Shown here: positions 41,358 through 51,179 of the stretch, piece by piece
Numbering within the stretch: position 1 is the stretch's first letter
Layout of the letters: each line of letters begins with the position of its first letter
Origin: an uncultured Latescibacterota bacterium
GTDB lineage: Bacteria; Latescibacterota; UBA2968
Direction: 5' to 3'
Assembly (NCBI GenBank): GCA_951812755.1
Contig: OX638329.1
Coordinates: 2,279,339-2,343,338, forward strand
Length of the DNA stretch: 64,000 nucleotides
The notes under the pieces: model-generated
Told to the model about the DNA's origin: nothing
Databases searched by the model: none
Seen by the model: only the letters and a program-made list of their open reading frames with translations
Position numbers and translations under genes: made by a program

Positions 41358-43205
41358 TTAATCCGCAATTTCCCTGACGCGAATGCGGGTACCTGGCCGC
41401 AAGCGCGAGGGACTTCGAATGTCATTCCAGGATTGTAGGGCTGCTACACTGGTATCAAAGGCACGCGCAATGCCCCACAGGGTATCGCCCGTGCGTACTG
41501 TATAAAAGATGGGAGATTCCGATGTCCCATCTTTGGGGACCCACAATGTGAGGCGGTCGCCCGGGTGAATGGGACGATTGGTATCCAGATTGTTCCACGC
41601 GCGCAGGTGCGAAACCGTGATGCCTTTTCGTTTGGCTATGTCCCATAAGGTATCACCTGTACGTACCGTGACATTGATCTGGCGGTAGTGTTTGGGGTCG
41701 GGCCTTTGGTCAATATTTTTTATTTGAAGTACTGGGCGCGCCTGTGTTGCAGCAGACAGGCGTCGGGCGTGGGGATACATTGGAATGCTGAGTTTCTGGC
41801 CGATTTGCAGACGGCGAGGGTTGGTGATACCATTGGCCGCCTGCAGGTCGGTTGCCGATACTCCCACGCGGTATGCAATGCTCGATAAAGTGTCGCCGCG
41901 TTTGACCACGTAGTCGATGAGTTGGATTTTTTTATGTGCTGGTATTTGGGCGTAATTAGCTCTAAATTTCGCGCCTGCGCCCTTTGGTACGCGCAAATTA
42001 TAGGCGTTTCGACGCATGGCAGGCGGTGTATATGGACGGCGCAGTTCGGGATTGAGTTGTTTCAGCCAGGTATAGGTAGTGCCAGCACATTCCGCTGCCA
42101 AACGCAGGTTCACAGGTTCTGTTAAGGCGACTTTGTCATAGGACATGGGAGGTTGATAGACAACATTTTCAAAGCCAAAAAAAGCGGGGTCTTTGGCAAT
42201 GATAACCATAGCCATGTACTTGGGTACGTGATTGCGGGTTTCTCTGGGCAGCGCGTCGATTTCCCAAAAGTCTCGGGTTTTAGATCTTGCAATGGCGCGA
42301 TCCATACGGCCTTGTCCACAGTTGTAGGCCGCGACAACCAGGCGCCAATCTCCAAAGTAGTTGTATAGATGATTGAGATGTCGCGCAGCAGCATGTGTGG
42401 ATTTTTCGGGGTTCATGCGATCGTCGATATAGGTGTTGCGCCGCAGGCCATAGAGCAAGCCAGTGCGGTACATAAATTGCCACATACCCAGGGCGTATGC
42501 ACGCGAGAGTGCGCGGGGATTAAATCCGCTTTCGATCATGGCTTTGTACGCGAGATCCAAAGGCAGGCCCTGTTCGCGGAAAACGGTCTGGATCATGGGC
42601 AAATAGGCGGTGGAGCGAGACAGACTGCGTTCAAAAAAGTCGCGCTTTACCGTGCGGAAATATTGGATATACGCTATGACTTCGGGCGTGAGGTCAATAG
42701 GTATATCAGCTTGTCCTGCCAGCGTTCTCATTTTGAGTTCTCGATAGTGCGGATGATACAACAAGTCGGCAACCACAGGTTCGGGAAGGGCATTGAGCAG
42801 AGTTGCCAGTGGCGCATGCGGCGGTATAGGCTCACGGGGTAGAATCGCGTGATAGCGTTCGAGTGTGAAGCGCATCAGCGCAGCCCATTTGGTGGCCGTT
42901 TCCGGTTCGGAAATAAAACGCTGGCGCAGCATGAGAGATGCCGTATCGAGTAGAGCTTTTACGCGAAGAGATTGGGATTCGACAGCGGCATTTTGCAGCA
43001 GGTCGTAAAGACGGTCACCCGTGGGTTCTATCTCTTCTATCAACACGGGCTTTATTGGTATAATGGGTTCTGCAACTTTTGGCACTGTTACGGGTTCCGG
43101 TGCGGATTCAGGTGCAGTTTCAGGTGCGGGTACAAGGGGAGTGCGTGCGGTGGTTGCACAACCGCCCAAAATCAAAGCTGCAATAAGACACAAGTTATAC
43201 CGCAT
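41358..43205 (-). CDS. mltD: MltD-like membrane-bound lytic transglycosylase with three LysM
   Basis: A 615-residue lipoprotein: signal MRYNLCLIAALILGGC with lipobox Cys16, a Pro/Glu-rich linker, a family 23 transglycosylase domain (AYKAMIESGFNPRALSRA with catalytic Glu, GMWQFMYRTG, VVAAYNCGQGRMDRAI), and three LysM modules near residues 430-475, 510-555 and 565-612. It cuts glycan strands in the periplasm. I start at the ATG at 43205, which gives a proper signal; 43259 would add 18 residues and overlap the SPOR gene. Ends 12 bp before mreD. Confidence 0.92.
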   Translation of the reverse strand: MRYNLCLIAALILGGCATTARTPLVPAPETAPESAPEPVTVPKVAEPIIPIKPVLIEEIEPTGDRLYDLLQNAAVESQSLRVKALLDTASLMLRQRFISEPETATKWAALMRFTLERYHAILPREPIPPHAPLATLLNALPEPVVADLLYHPHYRELKMRTLAGQADIPIDLTPEVIAYIQYFRTVKRDFFERSLSRSTAYLPMIQTVFREQGLPLDLAYKAMIESGFNPRALSRAYALGMWQFMYRTGLLYGLRRNTYIDDRMNPEKSTHAAARHLNHLYNYFGDWRLVVAAYNCGQGRMDRAIARSKTRDFWEIDALPRETRNHVPKYMAMVIIAKDPAFFGFENVVYQPPMSYDKVALTEPVNLRLAAECAGTTYTWLKQLNPELRRPYTPPAMRRNAYNLRVPKGAGAKFRANYAQIPAHKKIQLIDYVVKRGDTLSSIAYRVGVSATDLQAANGITNPRRLQIGQKLSIPMYPHARRLSAATQARPVLQIKNIDQRPDPKHYRQINVTVRTGDTLWDIAKRKGITVSHLRAWNNLDTNRPIHPGDRLTLWVPKDGTSESPIFYTVRTGDTLWGIARAFDTSVAALQSWNDIRSPSRLRPGTRIRVREIAD

Positions 43206-43218
43206 GGCAGTCTTCGCG

Positions 43219-43965
43219 TTATTGAGAAGATTTTGCCTGTATAATGAATGCTGTTTCATAGCCTTTCTCTGTTACCTCCTCGAGTAATATTTCTGCATCG
43301 TTGCGCGTCTGGAAATTGCCGACGCGCACCTTAAAATAGGGGGGTTCAAAATCGATAAAAACATCGTCGCGCGCCAGTTGGATACGCGCTTGTATTTGTG
43401 CATTTTCCGCTGAGCCTCGCGTCGATGACGAAAAAATTTGAACTCGAAAACCCGATGTGGCATTGTCTTGCGATTGCAAATCGGCAATTTGTGTGCGAAC
43501 CACATAAGCTTCGGGATAGCCAAGTGCTCTAATGTCGTCGCGCAGTGTTTTTGCTGATTCGGGCGTGCGGCTGTTGCCCGCTTGAATTTTGTAGAGTTGT
43601 ATCTCTTCGTCGAGATGAATATATGTCAGGACCTGAGCATCGCGCTGAATTTGTTCGCGCAAGGCTTCTGCTCGGTTGTAATCGCGAAGGGCTGCTACTT
43701 GAACGCGAAAGCCCTCAATTTGCGATACTTCCTCAGGAGGTATTGCCTCGGCGCGTACAGGTGTTTGCAACACCACGTCGTCGTCCATGAGGGTCTGCGG
43801 ATCAAATTCTTCTCGCGCCGCCGATGAATCAGCCGGAGGAGAATCAGCCGGAGGAGAATCAGCCGGAGGAGAATCAGCCGGAGGAGCGAGTTGGGGCTGT
43901 TGTGCGACACAGCCGATCAGGAACACGATAAATAAGACAAATAGCAAGATGTTTTTTTTTGTCAT
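43219..43965 (-). CDS. SPOR-domain lipoprotein
   Basis: A 248-residue lipoprotein: MTKKNILLFVLFIVFLIGC with Cys19 at the lipobox, then a tandem PPADS repeat (four copies; a 15-bp DNA repeat at about 43832-43885), then two SPOR-like units (FRVQVAALRDYNRAEALREQ and FRVQIFSSSTRGSAENAQ). SPOR domains bind glycan strands lacking stem peptides, so it should work beside MltD, encoded 13 bp downstream. ATG at 43965 has GGAGG four bases before it. The repeat number is likely to vary between strains. Confidence 0.88.
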   Translation of the reverse strand: MTKKNILLFVLFIVFLIGCVAQQPQLAPPADSPPADSPPADSPPADSSAAREEFDPQTLMDDDVVLQTPVRAEAIPPEEVSQIEGFRVQVAALRDYNRAEALREQIQRDAQVLTYIHLDEEIQLYKIQAGNSRTPESAKTLRDDIRALGYPEAYVVRTQIADLQSQDNATSGFRVQIFSSSTRGSAENAQIQARIQLARDDVFIDFEPPYFKVRVGNFQTRNDAEILLEEVTEKGYETAFIIQAKSSQ

Positions 43966-44192
43966 TTTGCCTCCACGAGCAGTTGTCTGTTTCATTTTCA
44001 ACCTTCACCCGTGCCATCTACCTCTGTCCATTGTCCAGACGCGATTTCACTTCACACTTTAAGAATGCATGCAATATTTGTCAATAACTTATATTGCGCA
44101 ATTTATCGAAAAATGTTCTATTTTGCCCAATATCTTGTATATCTTTAAAAAAATAATAAAGTCGCTTAATGATGCAATAAACTACGAGTTTA

Positions 44193-45227
44193 CTATCCAA
44201 ACCAACGCGCAAATATTTTTGCGTAATTGCCTTTTGCCACGCCTTTTTCCGTTATGATCGCCGTGACGAGGTGATTGGGGGTCACGTCAAAGGCGGGATT
44301 GTACACATGGATGCCGCCGGGCGCGGTTTGCCGGCCCATGCCGTGCGTGATTTCTTCTGTTTCGCGCTCTTCAATGGGAATTTGTGCGCCAGTATCGAGT
44401 TTCATGTCAATGGTAGATAAGGGTGCGGCCACGTAAAAAGGCACCTGGTGCGCTTTGGCCAGGATGGCCAGTCCATAGGTGCCGATTTTGTTGGCTACGT
44501 CTCCGTTTTTGGCAATGCGATCTGCGCCGACAACGATGCTGTCGATGTTTTTTTCGCGGAGCACCGCAGCGGCCATGCTATCGCATATCACGGTGACATC
44601 TACGCCGCTTTGATTCAGTTCCCAGGCCGTGAGGCGTGATCCCTGTAAAAGTGGACGGGTTTCATCGGCATAGACCGCGACCTGTTTGCCCGCTTCAACT
44701 GCGGCGTAAACCACTGCGAGAGCCGTGCCGTAGTCGGCTGTGGCCAGGCCGCCTGCATTGCAGTGGGTCAATACAGTCGCTTGTGAAGATAGCAATTCGG
44801 CACCATTGCGACCAATTTGGCGGCATATTCTTTTGTCGTCTTCAAAGATTTCGTGGGCTTCTTCGAGCAGGCGGTCGCGTTTTTTAGCGGGTGAATGGCC
44901 GGCTGCTCTGGCGAGGATTTTTTCCTGGCGGTCGAGTGCCCAAAAGAGGTTGACGGCTGTGGGGCGCGTTTGCGACAGTTTTTGAATGCTTTCTGCGACA
45001 TCCCGGTCAAAGTCTGCATCCCGTGCTATGGCCTCTTGCGCTGCAATCACGACGCCATAAGCAGCCGCTACGCCAATGGCTGGGGCGCCGCGCACCCTCA
45101 AGCTGACGATGGCTTCTGCCACCGTGCCGACATCGCGGCAAGTGATGAATTTGTACTCTTCGGGTAATAAGGTCTGGTCAATGAGGCGCAGAGCATCATT
45201 TTTCCAGGTGATGGTTGGAACGGGCAT
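44193..45227 (-). CDS. mtnA: S-methyl-5-thioribose-1-phosphate isomerase
   Basis: A 344-residue methionine-salvage enzyme. Seen: VRGAPAIGVAAAYGVV, THCNAGGLATADYGTALAVV, YADETRPLLQGSRLTAWEL, GADRIAKNGDVANKIGTY. The catalytic Cys lies in THCNAGG and the Asp in VVGADRI. It ends a minus-strand run with rsfS and the LytR_C gene. The 190-bp AT-rich gap 44002-44192 after it holds nothing I can name. Confidence 0.94.
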   Translation of the reverse strand: MPVPTITWKNDALRLIDQTLLPEEYKFITCRDVGTVAEAIVSLRVRGAPAIGVAAAYGVVIAAQEAIARDADFDRDVAESIQKLSQTRPTAVNLFWALDRQEKILARAAGHSPAKKRDRLLEEAHEIFEDDKRICRQIGRNGAELLSSQATVLTHCNAGGLATADYGTALAVVYAAVEAGKQVAVYADETRPLLQGSRLTAWELNQSGVDVTVICDSMAAAVLREKNIDSIVVGADRIAKNGDVANKIGTYGLAILAKAHQVPFYVAAPLSTIDMKLDTGAQIPIEERETEEITHGMGRQTAPGGIHVYNPAFDVTPNHLVTAIITEKGVAKGNYAKIFARWFG

Positions 45228-45243
45228 TGGCCATCTCCAGTTA

Positions 45244-45627
45244 TCATGGGGCGCGGCTTAAATTGTCCGTCAATACGTCGTCTTCAATGCGTTCTATCGG
45301 CGCATCGCGCCACAGGCGTTCCAGGCCGTAAAATTGACGCGATTCTTGTTGAAAAATATGTACGACAATGTCGAAAAGGTCGATCAGTATCCATTTTCGC
45401 ACGTCATATCCCTCGACCTGATAGGGGCGCTGCCCTTCGGTTTTGAGCCCCTCGGTTACCGCATCGGATAGGGCGCGAACATGCACATCGGATGTTCCCG
45501 TGCAGATGATAAAGTAATCGACAAAGTCGGCTGTTTGGCGCAGATCAATCACAATGAGGTCTTCGGCTTTGTGCGATAGCAACTGTTCAATGCAGGCACT
45601 GCGAACAATTTCAGTGGTATCTGACAA
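45244..45627 (-). CDS. rsfS: Ribosomal silencing factor RsfS
   Basis: A 127-residue protein: DLIVIDLRQTADFVDYFIICTGTSDVHVRAL and a C-terminal WILIDLFDIVVHIFQQESRQFYGLERLW, the hallmarks of the RsfS/Iojap family, which binds ribosomal protein L14 and blocks subunit joining in starvation. I prefer the TTG start at 45627 with AAAGG upstream; an ATG at 45678 would overlap the neighbouring gene by 38 bp. Its partner nadD is not seen here. Confidence 0.88.
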   Translation of the reverse strand: MSDTTEIVRSACIEQLLSHKAEDLIVIDLRQTADFVDYFIICTGTSDVHVRALSDAVTEGLKTEGQRPYQVEGYDVRKWILIDLFDIVVHIFQQESRQFYGLERLWRDAPIERIEDDVLTDNLSRAP

Positions 45628-45640
45628 ATTGAGCTGCCTT

Positions 45641-46057
45641 TCATTTAAATATTTCCAACCCGCGATAATCGCGTCCAATGATGACGGTGACTTCTTCGAT
45701 GCGAAAGGGGTCGGATGTTTTTTGCTGTATCACATTGGGCGTGCCAAGTACGTTGGCGACTTGCTGGGCATATTCTATTTTTCCCATGCGGTCTATGACA
45801 ATGGTCTCGGGGAAGTTGAAATTTTCAGCATTTCCCAGGGTCAGGACATCTATGCCAAAATCGCGCAGTTTTTGCCCGATCTCATTGGCAATGCCGCCTG
45901 TACCACAGCCGTTGAGAATTTCAACGCGGATATTGTGAGAGATCTGGGGGGTGTCGGGCACGACATCAGGTGCCGTTTGCGGTTCCCAAAAGGCTTTTGT
46001 CGCAAAGACCAGGCCGGCGATGAGAAGGCCGCCGAGAACCCATAACCAGCGTTTCAT
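45641..46057 (-). CDS. LytR C-terminal domain membrane protein
   Basis: A 138-residue protein: one N-terminal membrane helix (WLWVLGGLLIAGLVFATKAF) and a LytR_C domain (VRVEILNGCGTGGIANEIG-like start, VIDRMGKIEYAQQVANVLG). The NG(C/S)G motif is the mark of the domain. Such proteins are common before rsfS in this kind of phylum and act at the cell envelope; the role is unknown. Confidence 0.8.
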   Translation of the reverse strand: MKRWLWVLGGLLIAGLVFATKAFWEPQTAPDVVPDTPQISHNIRVEILNGCGTGGIANEIGQKLRDFGIDVLTLGNAENFNFPETIVIDRMGKIEYAQQVANVLGTPNVIQQKTSDPFRIEEVTVIIGRDYRGLEIFK

Positions 46058-46074
46058 GTTGATAAATATACAGA

Positions 46075-46110
46075 TAAAAAAAAAAGACGCCAGTCTTACG
46101 CACTGGCGCC
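46075..46110 (-). terminator. Intrinsic terminator of the exported-protein gene
   Basis: On the minus strand, GGCGCCAGTGCG and ACTGGCGTCTTTTTTTTTT: a stem of about seven base pairs (CGCCAGT with ACTGGCG) followed by ten T. It closes the gene at 46133-46600. Confidence 0.85.
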
Positions 46111-46132
46111 CCTATCTGTTAATGTCAGACTT

Positions 46133-46600
46133 TTAATAGCGTCTGTACCTGTCGTTGTAATAGTAGGGATAGCCATAGCCATTGAAGGTGCTGAATCCGA
46201 CTTCGATGCGAATATTGGGTTTGGGTTGATACAAAAGGCTGACATTGGGAACGACGACTTGAACACCACCCGATGAGGTCGAACCGTAGCGCGTATTGCC
46301 CGACATTTGATTGACCAGGCCAACTTGCGCTCTCACGATGAGCGGTTTGGATATTTGATACGTGATGTCGTTGAGATAGTACTGGTTCAGGCCGCCACCG
46401 TATCCCGAACCGTAACTGATCCCAATGGTGTGGTTAAATTTGAGTTTTTTCAGATCGAACAAACCGCTGGTGGTTTTTAGCCCGTTCACGAGGTTTTCAC
46501 CCGCGAGCGGAATTTTGTTTTGCGGCTGAATGCCCATTTCTGCCTGTGCCTGTGTCGCAATCAAAGCTATAACTGCAAGTGTGCAAATCCATTTGTGCAT
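46133..46600 (-). CDS. Exported protein, probable small outer-membrane barrel
   Basis: A 155-residue protein with a clear signal peptide (MHKWICTLAVIALIATQAQA, cut after AQA). The rest is alternating strand-like sequence rich in Gly, Tyr and Ser (HTIGISYGSGYGGGLNQYY, RAQVGLVNQM) with a Tyr-rich C-terminus (YGYPYYYNDRYRRY). That suggests a small outer-membrane or surface protein. No family recognised. It has its own terminator at 46075-46110. Confidence 0.6.
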   Translation of the reverse strand: MHKWICTLAVIALIATQAQAEMGIQPQNKIPLAGENLVNGLKTTSGLFDLKKLKFNHTIGISYGSGYGGGLNQYYLNDITYQISKPLIVRAQVGLVNQMSGNTRYGSTSSGGVQVVVPNVSLLYQPKPNIRIEVGFSTFNGYGYPYYYNDRYRRY

Positions 46601-46774
46601 GTATAAAACCCCCTTTCCAGTATAAACAGGATACAGAATCTGAGATGAGATGTCAAGTGTTCTGTTTTCTTAGACACCTGAACCTATCTGCGTGTTCCAA
46701 CAATAGAAATTGCGCTTGAAAGAGAGGGGTGGGATGGCTATACTTATGTGTGTTCTATGCGAAAGGAGAATGAC

Positions 46775-47035
46775 ATGGCAAAAAATATATATACAACAGA
46801 CGCGCCTCTATCGTGTCCGACATTGGAAAAATTATCGAAGAAAGAGCAAGAGATGTTGTTCGATGCGTTTGAGAAGGCTATCGAACTGGCAGAAAAAGCA
46901 GGTTTCTCAGAGGCTGAGATTTTTCAGTTTTTTGAAGATGTGATCGATGTCCGTGCGTCTGAACAGATCTTGGATAAGATGGAGAGAGCCAGAGAAAAGC
47001 CAATGTCTTTGGAGGAATTTAAAGCGAGCATCTAG
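46775..47035 (+). CDS. Small hypothetical protein, 3' end set by an IS630 insertion
   Basis: An 86-residue helical, acidic protein (LEKLSKKEQEMLFDAFEKAI, ELAEKAGFSEAEIFQFFEDV). The ATG has AAAGGAG nine bases upstream. Its last codons and TAG stop read directly into the IS630 remnant that begins at the TA at 47034-47036, the target of that family, so the original C-terminus may have been longer. It could be an antitoxin-like protein, but no partner is present. Function unknown. Confidence 0.55.
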   Translation: MAKNIYTTDAPLSCPTLEKLSKKEQEMLFDAFEKAIELAEKAGFSEAEIFQFFEDVIDVRASEQILDKMERAREKPMSLEEFKASI

Positions 47036-47144
47036 TGGTCGTTCTCAGAAGTTGATGTGAAGTTAAGCGGCCAAGTCAAGGCGCGCCATACGTTCTTTCA
47101 TATCCTGCCTTGTGAAGCGCCAGTTGAAAGGTTTAGCCGTGGAG
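47036..47144 (-). pseudogene. C-terminal fragment of an IS630-family transposase
   Basis: The minus strand gives KPFNWRFTRQDMKERMARLD then LAA and stop, the typical end of IS630-family transposases. Only about 25 codons remain; the rest is cut off by the IS3 element whose end is at 47145. Confidence 0.65.
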
Positions 47145-48235
47145 TTACCCCGCTTCGGTGGAGAGTTTAGGGCTTGTGTATCAAGCCTGTGATAGATGCA
47201 GTTTTTCATAAGCTATCGGCGCGTGATAGGCGATAGAAGAATGCCTGCGATGCGGATTATACCATCCTTCAATATAGGAGAAGATAGCCAAGCGCGCCTC
47301 CTTATGCGTACGGAAGCAGCGACGATTGATCAGTTCACACTCAAGGGTGGCGAAGAAGCTCTCGCACAGTGCGTTGTCATAGCAGTCACCAGCAGCCCCC
47401 ATAGAGGGACGTACGCCAGCTTCACGACAACGCTTTCCAAATGCTATCGAGGTATATTGCGCCCCCTGGTCAGAGTGGTGGATCACGTCTTTCAGCCACC
47501 CAGAGTTTATTGATGGTTGCAACCGTGAAGTCGCGCTTTACCAGATCAGGAGCCTTTCTATCCTTTTGCGCCTTAACAGTCGTTTGCGTGATCTTTCGGC
47601 GAGAAACGCCACAAATGCCCATCTCACGCATCAGACGTGCTACGCGCTTCTTACTTACTCGAACGCCCACATCCATCAGGTCTTTCCAGATGCGAGGGGC
47701 ACCATAAGTGCTATCTGATCGGGTGTGAAAGGCTTTGATCTGCTTCTTCAGGTGTGCATCAACCTTTGCTCATGTAGATGGTGAACGTGCTCGCCAGGCA
47801 TAATACCCACTGAGGGAAACACCCAGTACTCGGCATTGCGTGGCGATAGGCCAAAGTGCCTAATGCGCTTTCACGAACGCGAAGATTTTTTGGGGATCGC
47901 GTCGGTCTCCGCTGCGAATTAGCCCGCTGCTTTTGACAGGATCTCGCGCTCAATGCGCAACTGCTTATTCTCACGTCGAAGACGACGCAACTCTTCACGC
48001 TCATCGCTCTTAAGACCGTCTGCTCGAAGTCCCTAGTCTCGATCAGCCTGCCGTACCCAATTTTGGATGGTCTGAGCGGTTGGCTCAAACTCTTTGGCCA
48101 ACTCAGAAGGACTGCGACCAGCGCGCACAAGTTCGACGATCTGGCACTTCAACTCGGGTGGATAAGGTGGACGTGTTGGTGGCATAGTGGGTCTCCTTTC
48201 TTACTACTCATAAGGTACCCACCGAAACGGGTCAA
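47145..48235 (-). mobile_element. Decayed IS3-family element
   Basis: Ends TTACCCCGCTTCGGTGG at 47145 and, inward from 48235, TTGACCCGTTTCGGTGG (14 of 17 match). 1091 bp, shorter than the usual 1.2-1.3 kb. The transposase frames inside are broken. It is inserted in or joined to the IS630 remnant. Confidence 0.75.
47181..48185 (-). pseudogene. Broken IS3 transposase (OrfA and OrfB parts)
   Basis: OrfA starts at the ATG at 48185 (AAGGAG upstream): MPPTRPPYPPELKCQIVELV, then a helix-turn-helix, then a stop after QADRD; the frame continues as GLRADGLKSDEREELRRLRR beyond it. OrfB is in two frames: VGVRVSKKRVARLMREMGIC at 47470-47676 and the DDE end HHSDQGAQYTS to HRRHSSIAYHAP at 47181-47522. At least one stop and two frameshifts make it inactive. 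Confidence 0.85.
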
Positions 48236-48455
48236 GTCTAGTACAACTCGATAGTTCTAGCGAGCAGTTCGCGAAAGCTTGTTTCCAACATCGTGGTCCC
48301 TCCATATCTAACAGCATTTCGTCCGCAAATGATCAATCTTGTTGATCTGGTCGTAATTTTGGAGAGTAGGAGGTAGATACGAGGCTTGTCAATCAATCCA
48401 TTCTCTCCAGCATACACATTAAATCTCCGCCCCACAAGAATTCCCACAGCGTCAG

Positions 48456-48719
48456 TTAGTGAGAGTTACTTTCATAAACATCTTCTTGTCGTTCGTCATA
48501 ACGGGCATTCAAAATGCTCGAAGGCCGAACGCGGGTTCCCGTTGCTTCCTTGCGTTCGCGGACTCTATGTAGCCACTCTTCAATCGAGGGGCGCGATGCG
48601 ATTCATTCCAATTCATTGCGGAGAAATGCTTGCATAGACTGATGTTGACGGGTAGCGCGGACAGCAAGCGCGTCGTGTACATCTTCTGGCACGTCTTCTA
48701 TAGTGATTTGTACTGGCAT
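48456..48719 (-). pseudogene. FitA-like ribbon-helix-helix antitoxin with a nonsense codon
   Basis: Reading from ATG at 48719: MPVQITIEDVPEDVHDALAV, ATRQHQSMQAFLRNELE, then TGA, then in the same frame IASRPSIEEWLHRVRERK and a normal C-terminus to TAA at 48456. FitA-type antitoxins have Arg at the stop position, and CGA to TGA is one change. The expected PIN toxin downstream (48240-48450) is only a fragment resembling LTDAVGILVGRRF. The module looks dead. Confidence 0.65.
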
Positions 48720-48745
48720 GACGGTTTAGTCCTCATGAAATATGA

Positions 48746-49870
48746 TTATTTCGCTTTGTCCATCAATTTCGCAAACTCGTCAAAGAGATAATCGGCATCG
48801 TGCGGGCCGGCGGAGGCTTCGGGGTGGTATTGGACGGAGAAGGCGGGCAATTCGCGGTGGCGCAGGCCCTCGAGGGTGTTGTCGTTGAGGTTGATGTGGG
48901 TGAGTTCTACAACTTCCTGGTCGAGGGTGTTTAGATCGACGCAGAAACCGTGATTTTGCGCGGTGATTTCGACTTTGCCCGTGCCGGCGTGCTGCACGGG
49001 CTGGTTGGCTCCCCGGTGACCAAATTTGAGTTTGTACGTTTTCCCACCCAGTGCCAGGCCGAGAAGCTGATGGCCCAGACATATTCCAAAGGTGGGGCGT
49101 TCGCGGATCAATTTGCGGATGTTTTCGACTGCATACATCACGGGTTCTGGGTCGCCCGGGCCGTTGGACAAAAAGATGCCGTCGGGATCGATTTCGAGGA
49201 GTTGCTCTGCGGGTGTATCGGCGGGAAAAACAGTTACATCGCAGCCGCGGTCAACGAGATAGCGCAAGATGTTGTGTTTGATGCCAAAGTCGTAAGCCGC
49301 TACGCGGTATTTGGTTTTTTGCCTGAGATGTCTGGTCTGGCCGGTTTTGAGATCGCAAAGGCCCTCGGTCCAGTGATAGGGTTCTGTGCAGGTGACGTTT
49401 TGCACGAGGTCGCGGCCAATTAGGCCGGGGAAGTCGCGCGCTTTTTGCACGAGGCTGTCGGTATCGAGATCGATGGTTGACAGCACGCCTTTCATTGCGC
49501 CTTGCCGGCGGATGTGCCGCACGAGGGCGCGGGTGTCAATGTCCTCAATGCCGGGTATGTTGTGTTCTTTTAGAAAGTCGCCGAGCGCAATGGTTGATCG
49601 CCAATTGCTGGGATATGGACAGTATTCTTTGACCACAAAGCCAGAGACCTGGGGTTTTTGCGATTCAAAGTCGGATGGGTTGATGCCGTAGTTGCCAATG
49701 AGTGGATAGGTCATGGTTACGATCTGGCTGTTATAAGACGGATCTGTGAGAATTTCCTGATATCCCGTCATGCTGGTGTTGAAGACAACTTCCCCTTCGC
49801 ATTCAATGTCTGCGCCAAAGGATTCGCCTTTGAAAATGGTGCCGTCTTCCAATGCGAGAATCGCTTCCAT
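48746..49870 (-). CDS. carA: Carbamoyl-phosphate synthase small subunit
   Basis: A 374-residue glutaminase subunit: [17 protein letters not shown] in the N-terminal domain, and the class I amidotransferase domain with [15 protein letters not shown] (nucleophile Cys) and [15 protein letters not shown] (His and Glu). It supplies ammonia to CarB for pyrimidine and arginine synthesis. It follows pyrC by 13 bp in one unit. carB is not in the window. Confidence 0.95.
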   Translation of the reverse strand: MEAILALEDGTIFKGESFGADIECEGEVVFNTSMTGYQEILTDPSYNSQIVTMTYPLIGNYGINPSDFESQKPQVSGFVVKEYCPYPSNWRSTIALGDFLKEHNIPGIEDIDTRALVRHIRRQGAMKGVLSTIDLDTDSLVQKARDFPGLIGRDLVQNVTCTEPYHWTEGLCDLKTGQTRHLRQKTKYRVAAYDFGIKHNILRYLVDRGCDVTVFPADTPAEQLLEIDPDGIFLSNGPGDPEPVMYAVENIRKLIRERPTFGICLGHQLLGLALGGKTYKLKFGHRGANQPVQHAGTGKVEITAQNHGFCVDLNTLDQEVVELTHINLNDNTLEGLRHRELPAFSVQYHPEASAGPHDADYLFDEFAKLMDKAK

Positions 49871-49883
49871 GAATGTTTTTCCT

Positions 49884-51155
49884 TTACTGTTTGTACGTTA
49901 TTCGACCACCCAGTATCGTCATTGTGGCTCGACCGTTTAATGTCCACCCGTGAAAGGGTGTGTTGCGCGATTTGGATTTGAATTGATTGGCATCTACAAT
50001 CCATTCGAGATCGGGGTCGATGACTGTAATATCGGCGGACTTGCCGAGAGTGAGGCTGCCGCCTTCGATGCCGAGGATGCGCGCGGGTTCTATTGTGAGT
50101 TTGGCAATTGTATCTGAGAGGGAGAGCAGGTTGGTGTGGACGAGTTTGGTGAAGATGACGCCAACGGCGGTTTCAAGGCCGAGTATGCCATTGGGTGCGT
50201 TGGTAAATGCACCCAATTTTTCTTTGGTCGTATGTGGCGCGTGGTCTGTGGCGAGTGCGTCAATGGTGCCGTTCTGCAAGCCGGCGATTATGGCTTCTCG
50301 GTCTTCGCTGGCGCGAAGTGGCGGACTCATTTTGCCCGCCGTGCCGAGAATGCGCACGTCTTCATCGGTCAACACAATGTGATGGGGAGAGGCTTCGCAG
50401 GTGACGGGCAGGCCCTCTGCTTTGGCTTTGCGCACGAGTTCGGCGGCGCGTTTGACGCTGAGGTGCAGGATGTGGAGACGTCCCCGAGTTTGGCGCACGA
50501 GTTCGATGTCGCGCGCGTTCATGGCGGCTTCGCCTTCGGCAGGCATGCCTTTCAGGCCGAGTTCGCGGGAGACCGCGCCTTCGTGCATGTGCCCGCCGCG
50601 CGTGAGTTCAAAGACTTCTGAGTGGGGATAAACCGCAAAATCGTTGGCGGCGGCGCGCTCCAAAAGTTGGCGCATTAAGGCTTCGGATTCAATGGGGAGA
50701 CCGTCGTCGGAAAACCCAACAGCACCTGCTTTGAGCAGGGCATCGGTGTCGGTGAGTTTTTCGCCTTGCATTTTTTCGGTTGCACAGGCAATGGGATACA
50801 CGCGGGCATCTGCCGATTTTGCCTGTTGGGCGATGTATTGCACAATTTCTGGGCTGTCCATCGGCGGTTCTGTATTGGGCAGGCAGGCGACAGATGTGAA
50901 GCCTCCGGCAGCAGCGGCTTCACATCCGGTTTTGATGGTTTCTTTCTCGGGAGAGCCAGGATCGCGCAGATGGACGTGCATATCGATGAGGCCGGGTGCG
51001 ACGATCTGACCTGAGACATCAAGGGTCTCGGCATTTGCAGCGATATGTGGTCCAATACGCGCAATGTGACCGCGCTGGATGAGCAGATCGGCTATTTCAT
51101 CGCGTTTGTTGGCCGGGTCGATGATGCGACCGTTTTTGAGCAGGAGATCGGGCAT
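49884..51155 (-). CDS. pyrC: Dihydroorotase
   Basis: A 423-residue class I dihydroorotase: [19 protein letters not shown] with the metal-binding His pair, [11 protein letters not shown], and [10 protein letters not shown] with the catalytic Asp. It closes carbamoyl aspartate to dihydroorotate. Grouping with carA fits one pyrimidine operon. A LarA-like gene lies 24 bp upstream. Confidence 0.95.
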   Translation of the reverse strand: MPDLLLKNGRIIDPANKRDEIADLLIQRGHIARIGPHIAANAETLDVSGQIVAPGLIDMHVHLRDPGSPEKETIKTGCEAAAAGGFTSVACLPNTEPPMDSPEIVQYIAQQAKSADARVYPIACATEKMQGEKLTDTDALLKAGAVGFSDDGLPIESEALMRQLLERAAANDFAVYPHSEVFELTRGGHMHEGAVSRELGLKGMPAEGEAAMNARDIELVRQTRGRLHILHLSVKRAAELVRKAKAEGLPVTCEASPHHIVLTDEDVRILGTAGKMSPPLRASEDREAIIAGLQNGTIDALATDHAPHTTKEKLGAFTNAPNGILGLETAVGVIFTKLVHTNLLSLSDTIAKLTIEPARILGIEGGSLTLGKSADITVIDPDLEWIVDANQFKSKSRNTPFHGWTLNGRATMTILGGRITYKQ

Positions 51156-51179
51156 TGGAAAGGTTGTAAATATTCTCTC

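Noticed and set aside
50136-51009. Plus-strand frames opposite pyrC
   Set aside because: Antisense shadows without motifs; pyrC is certain on the minus strand.
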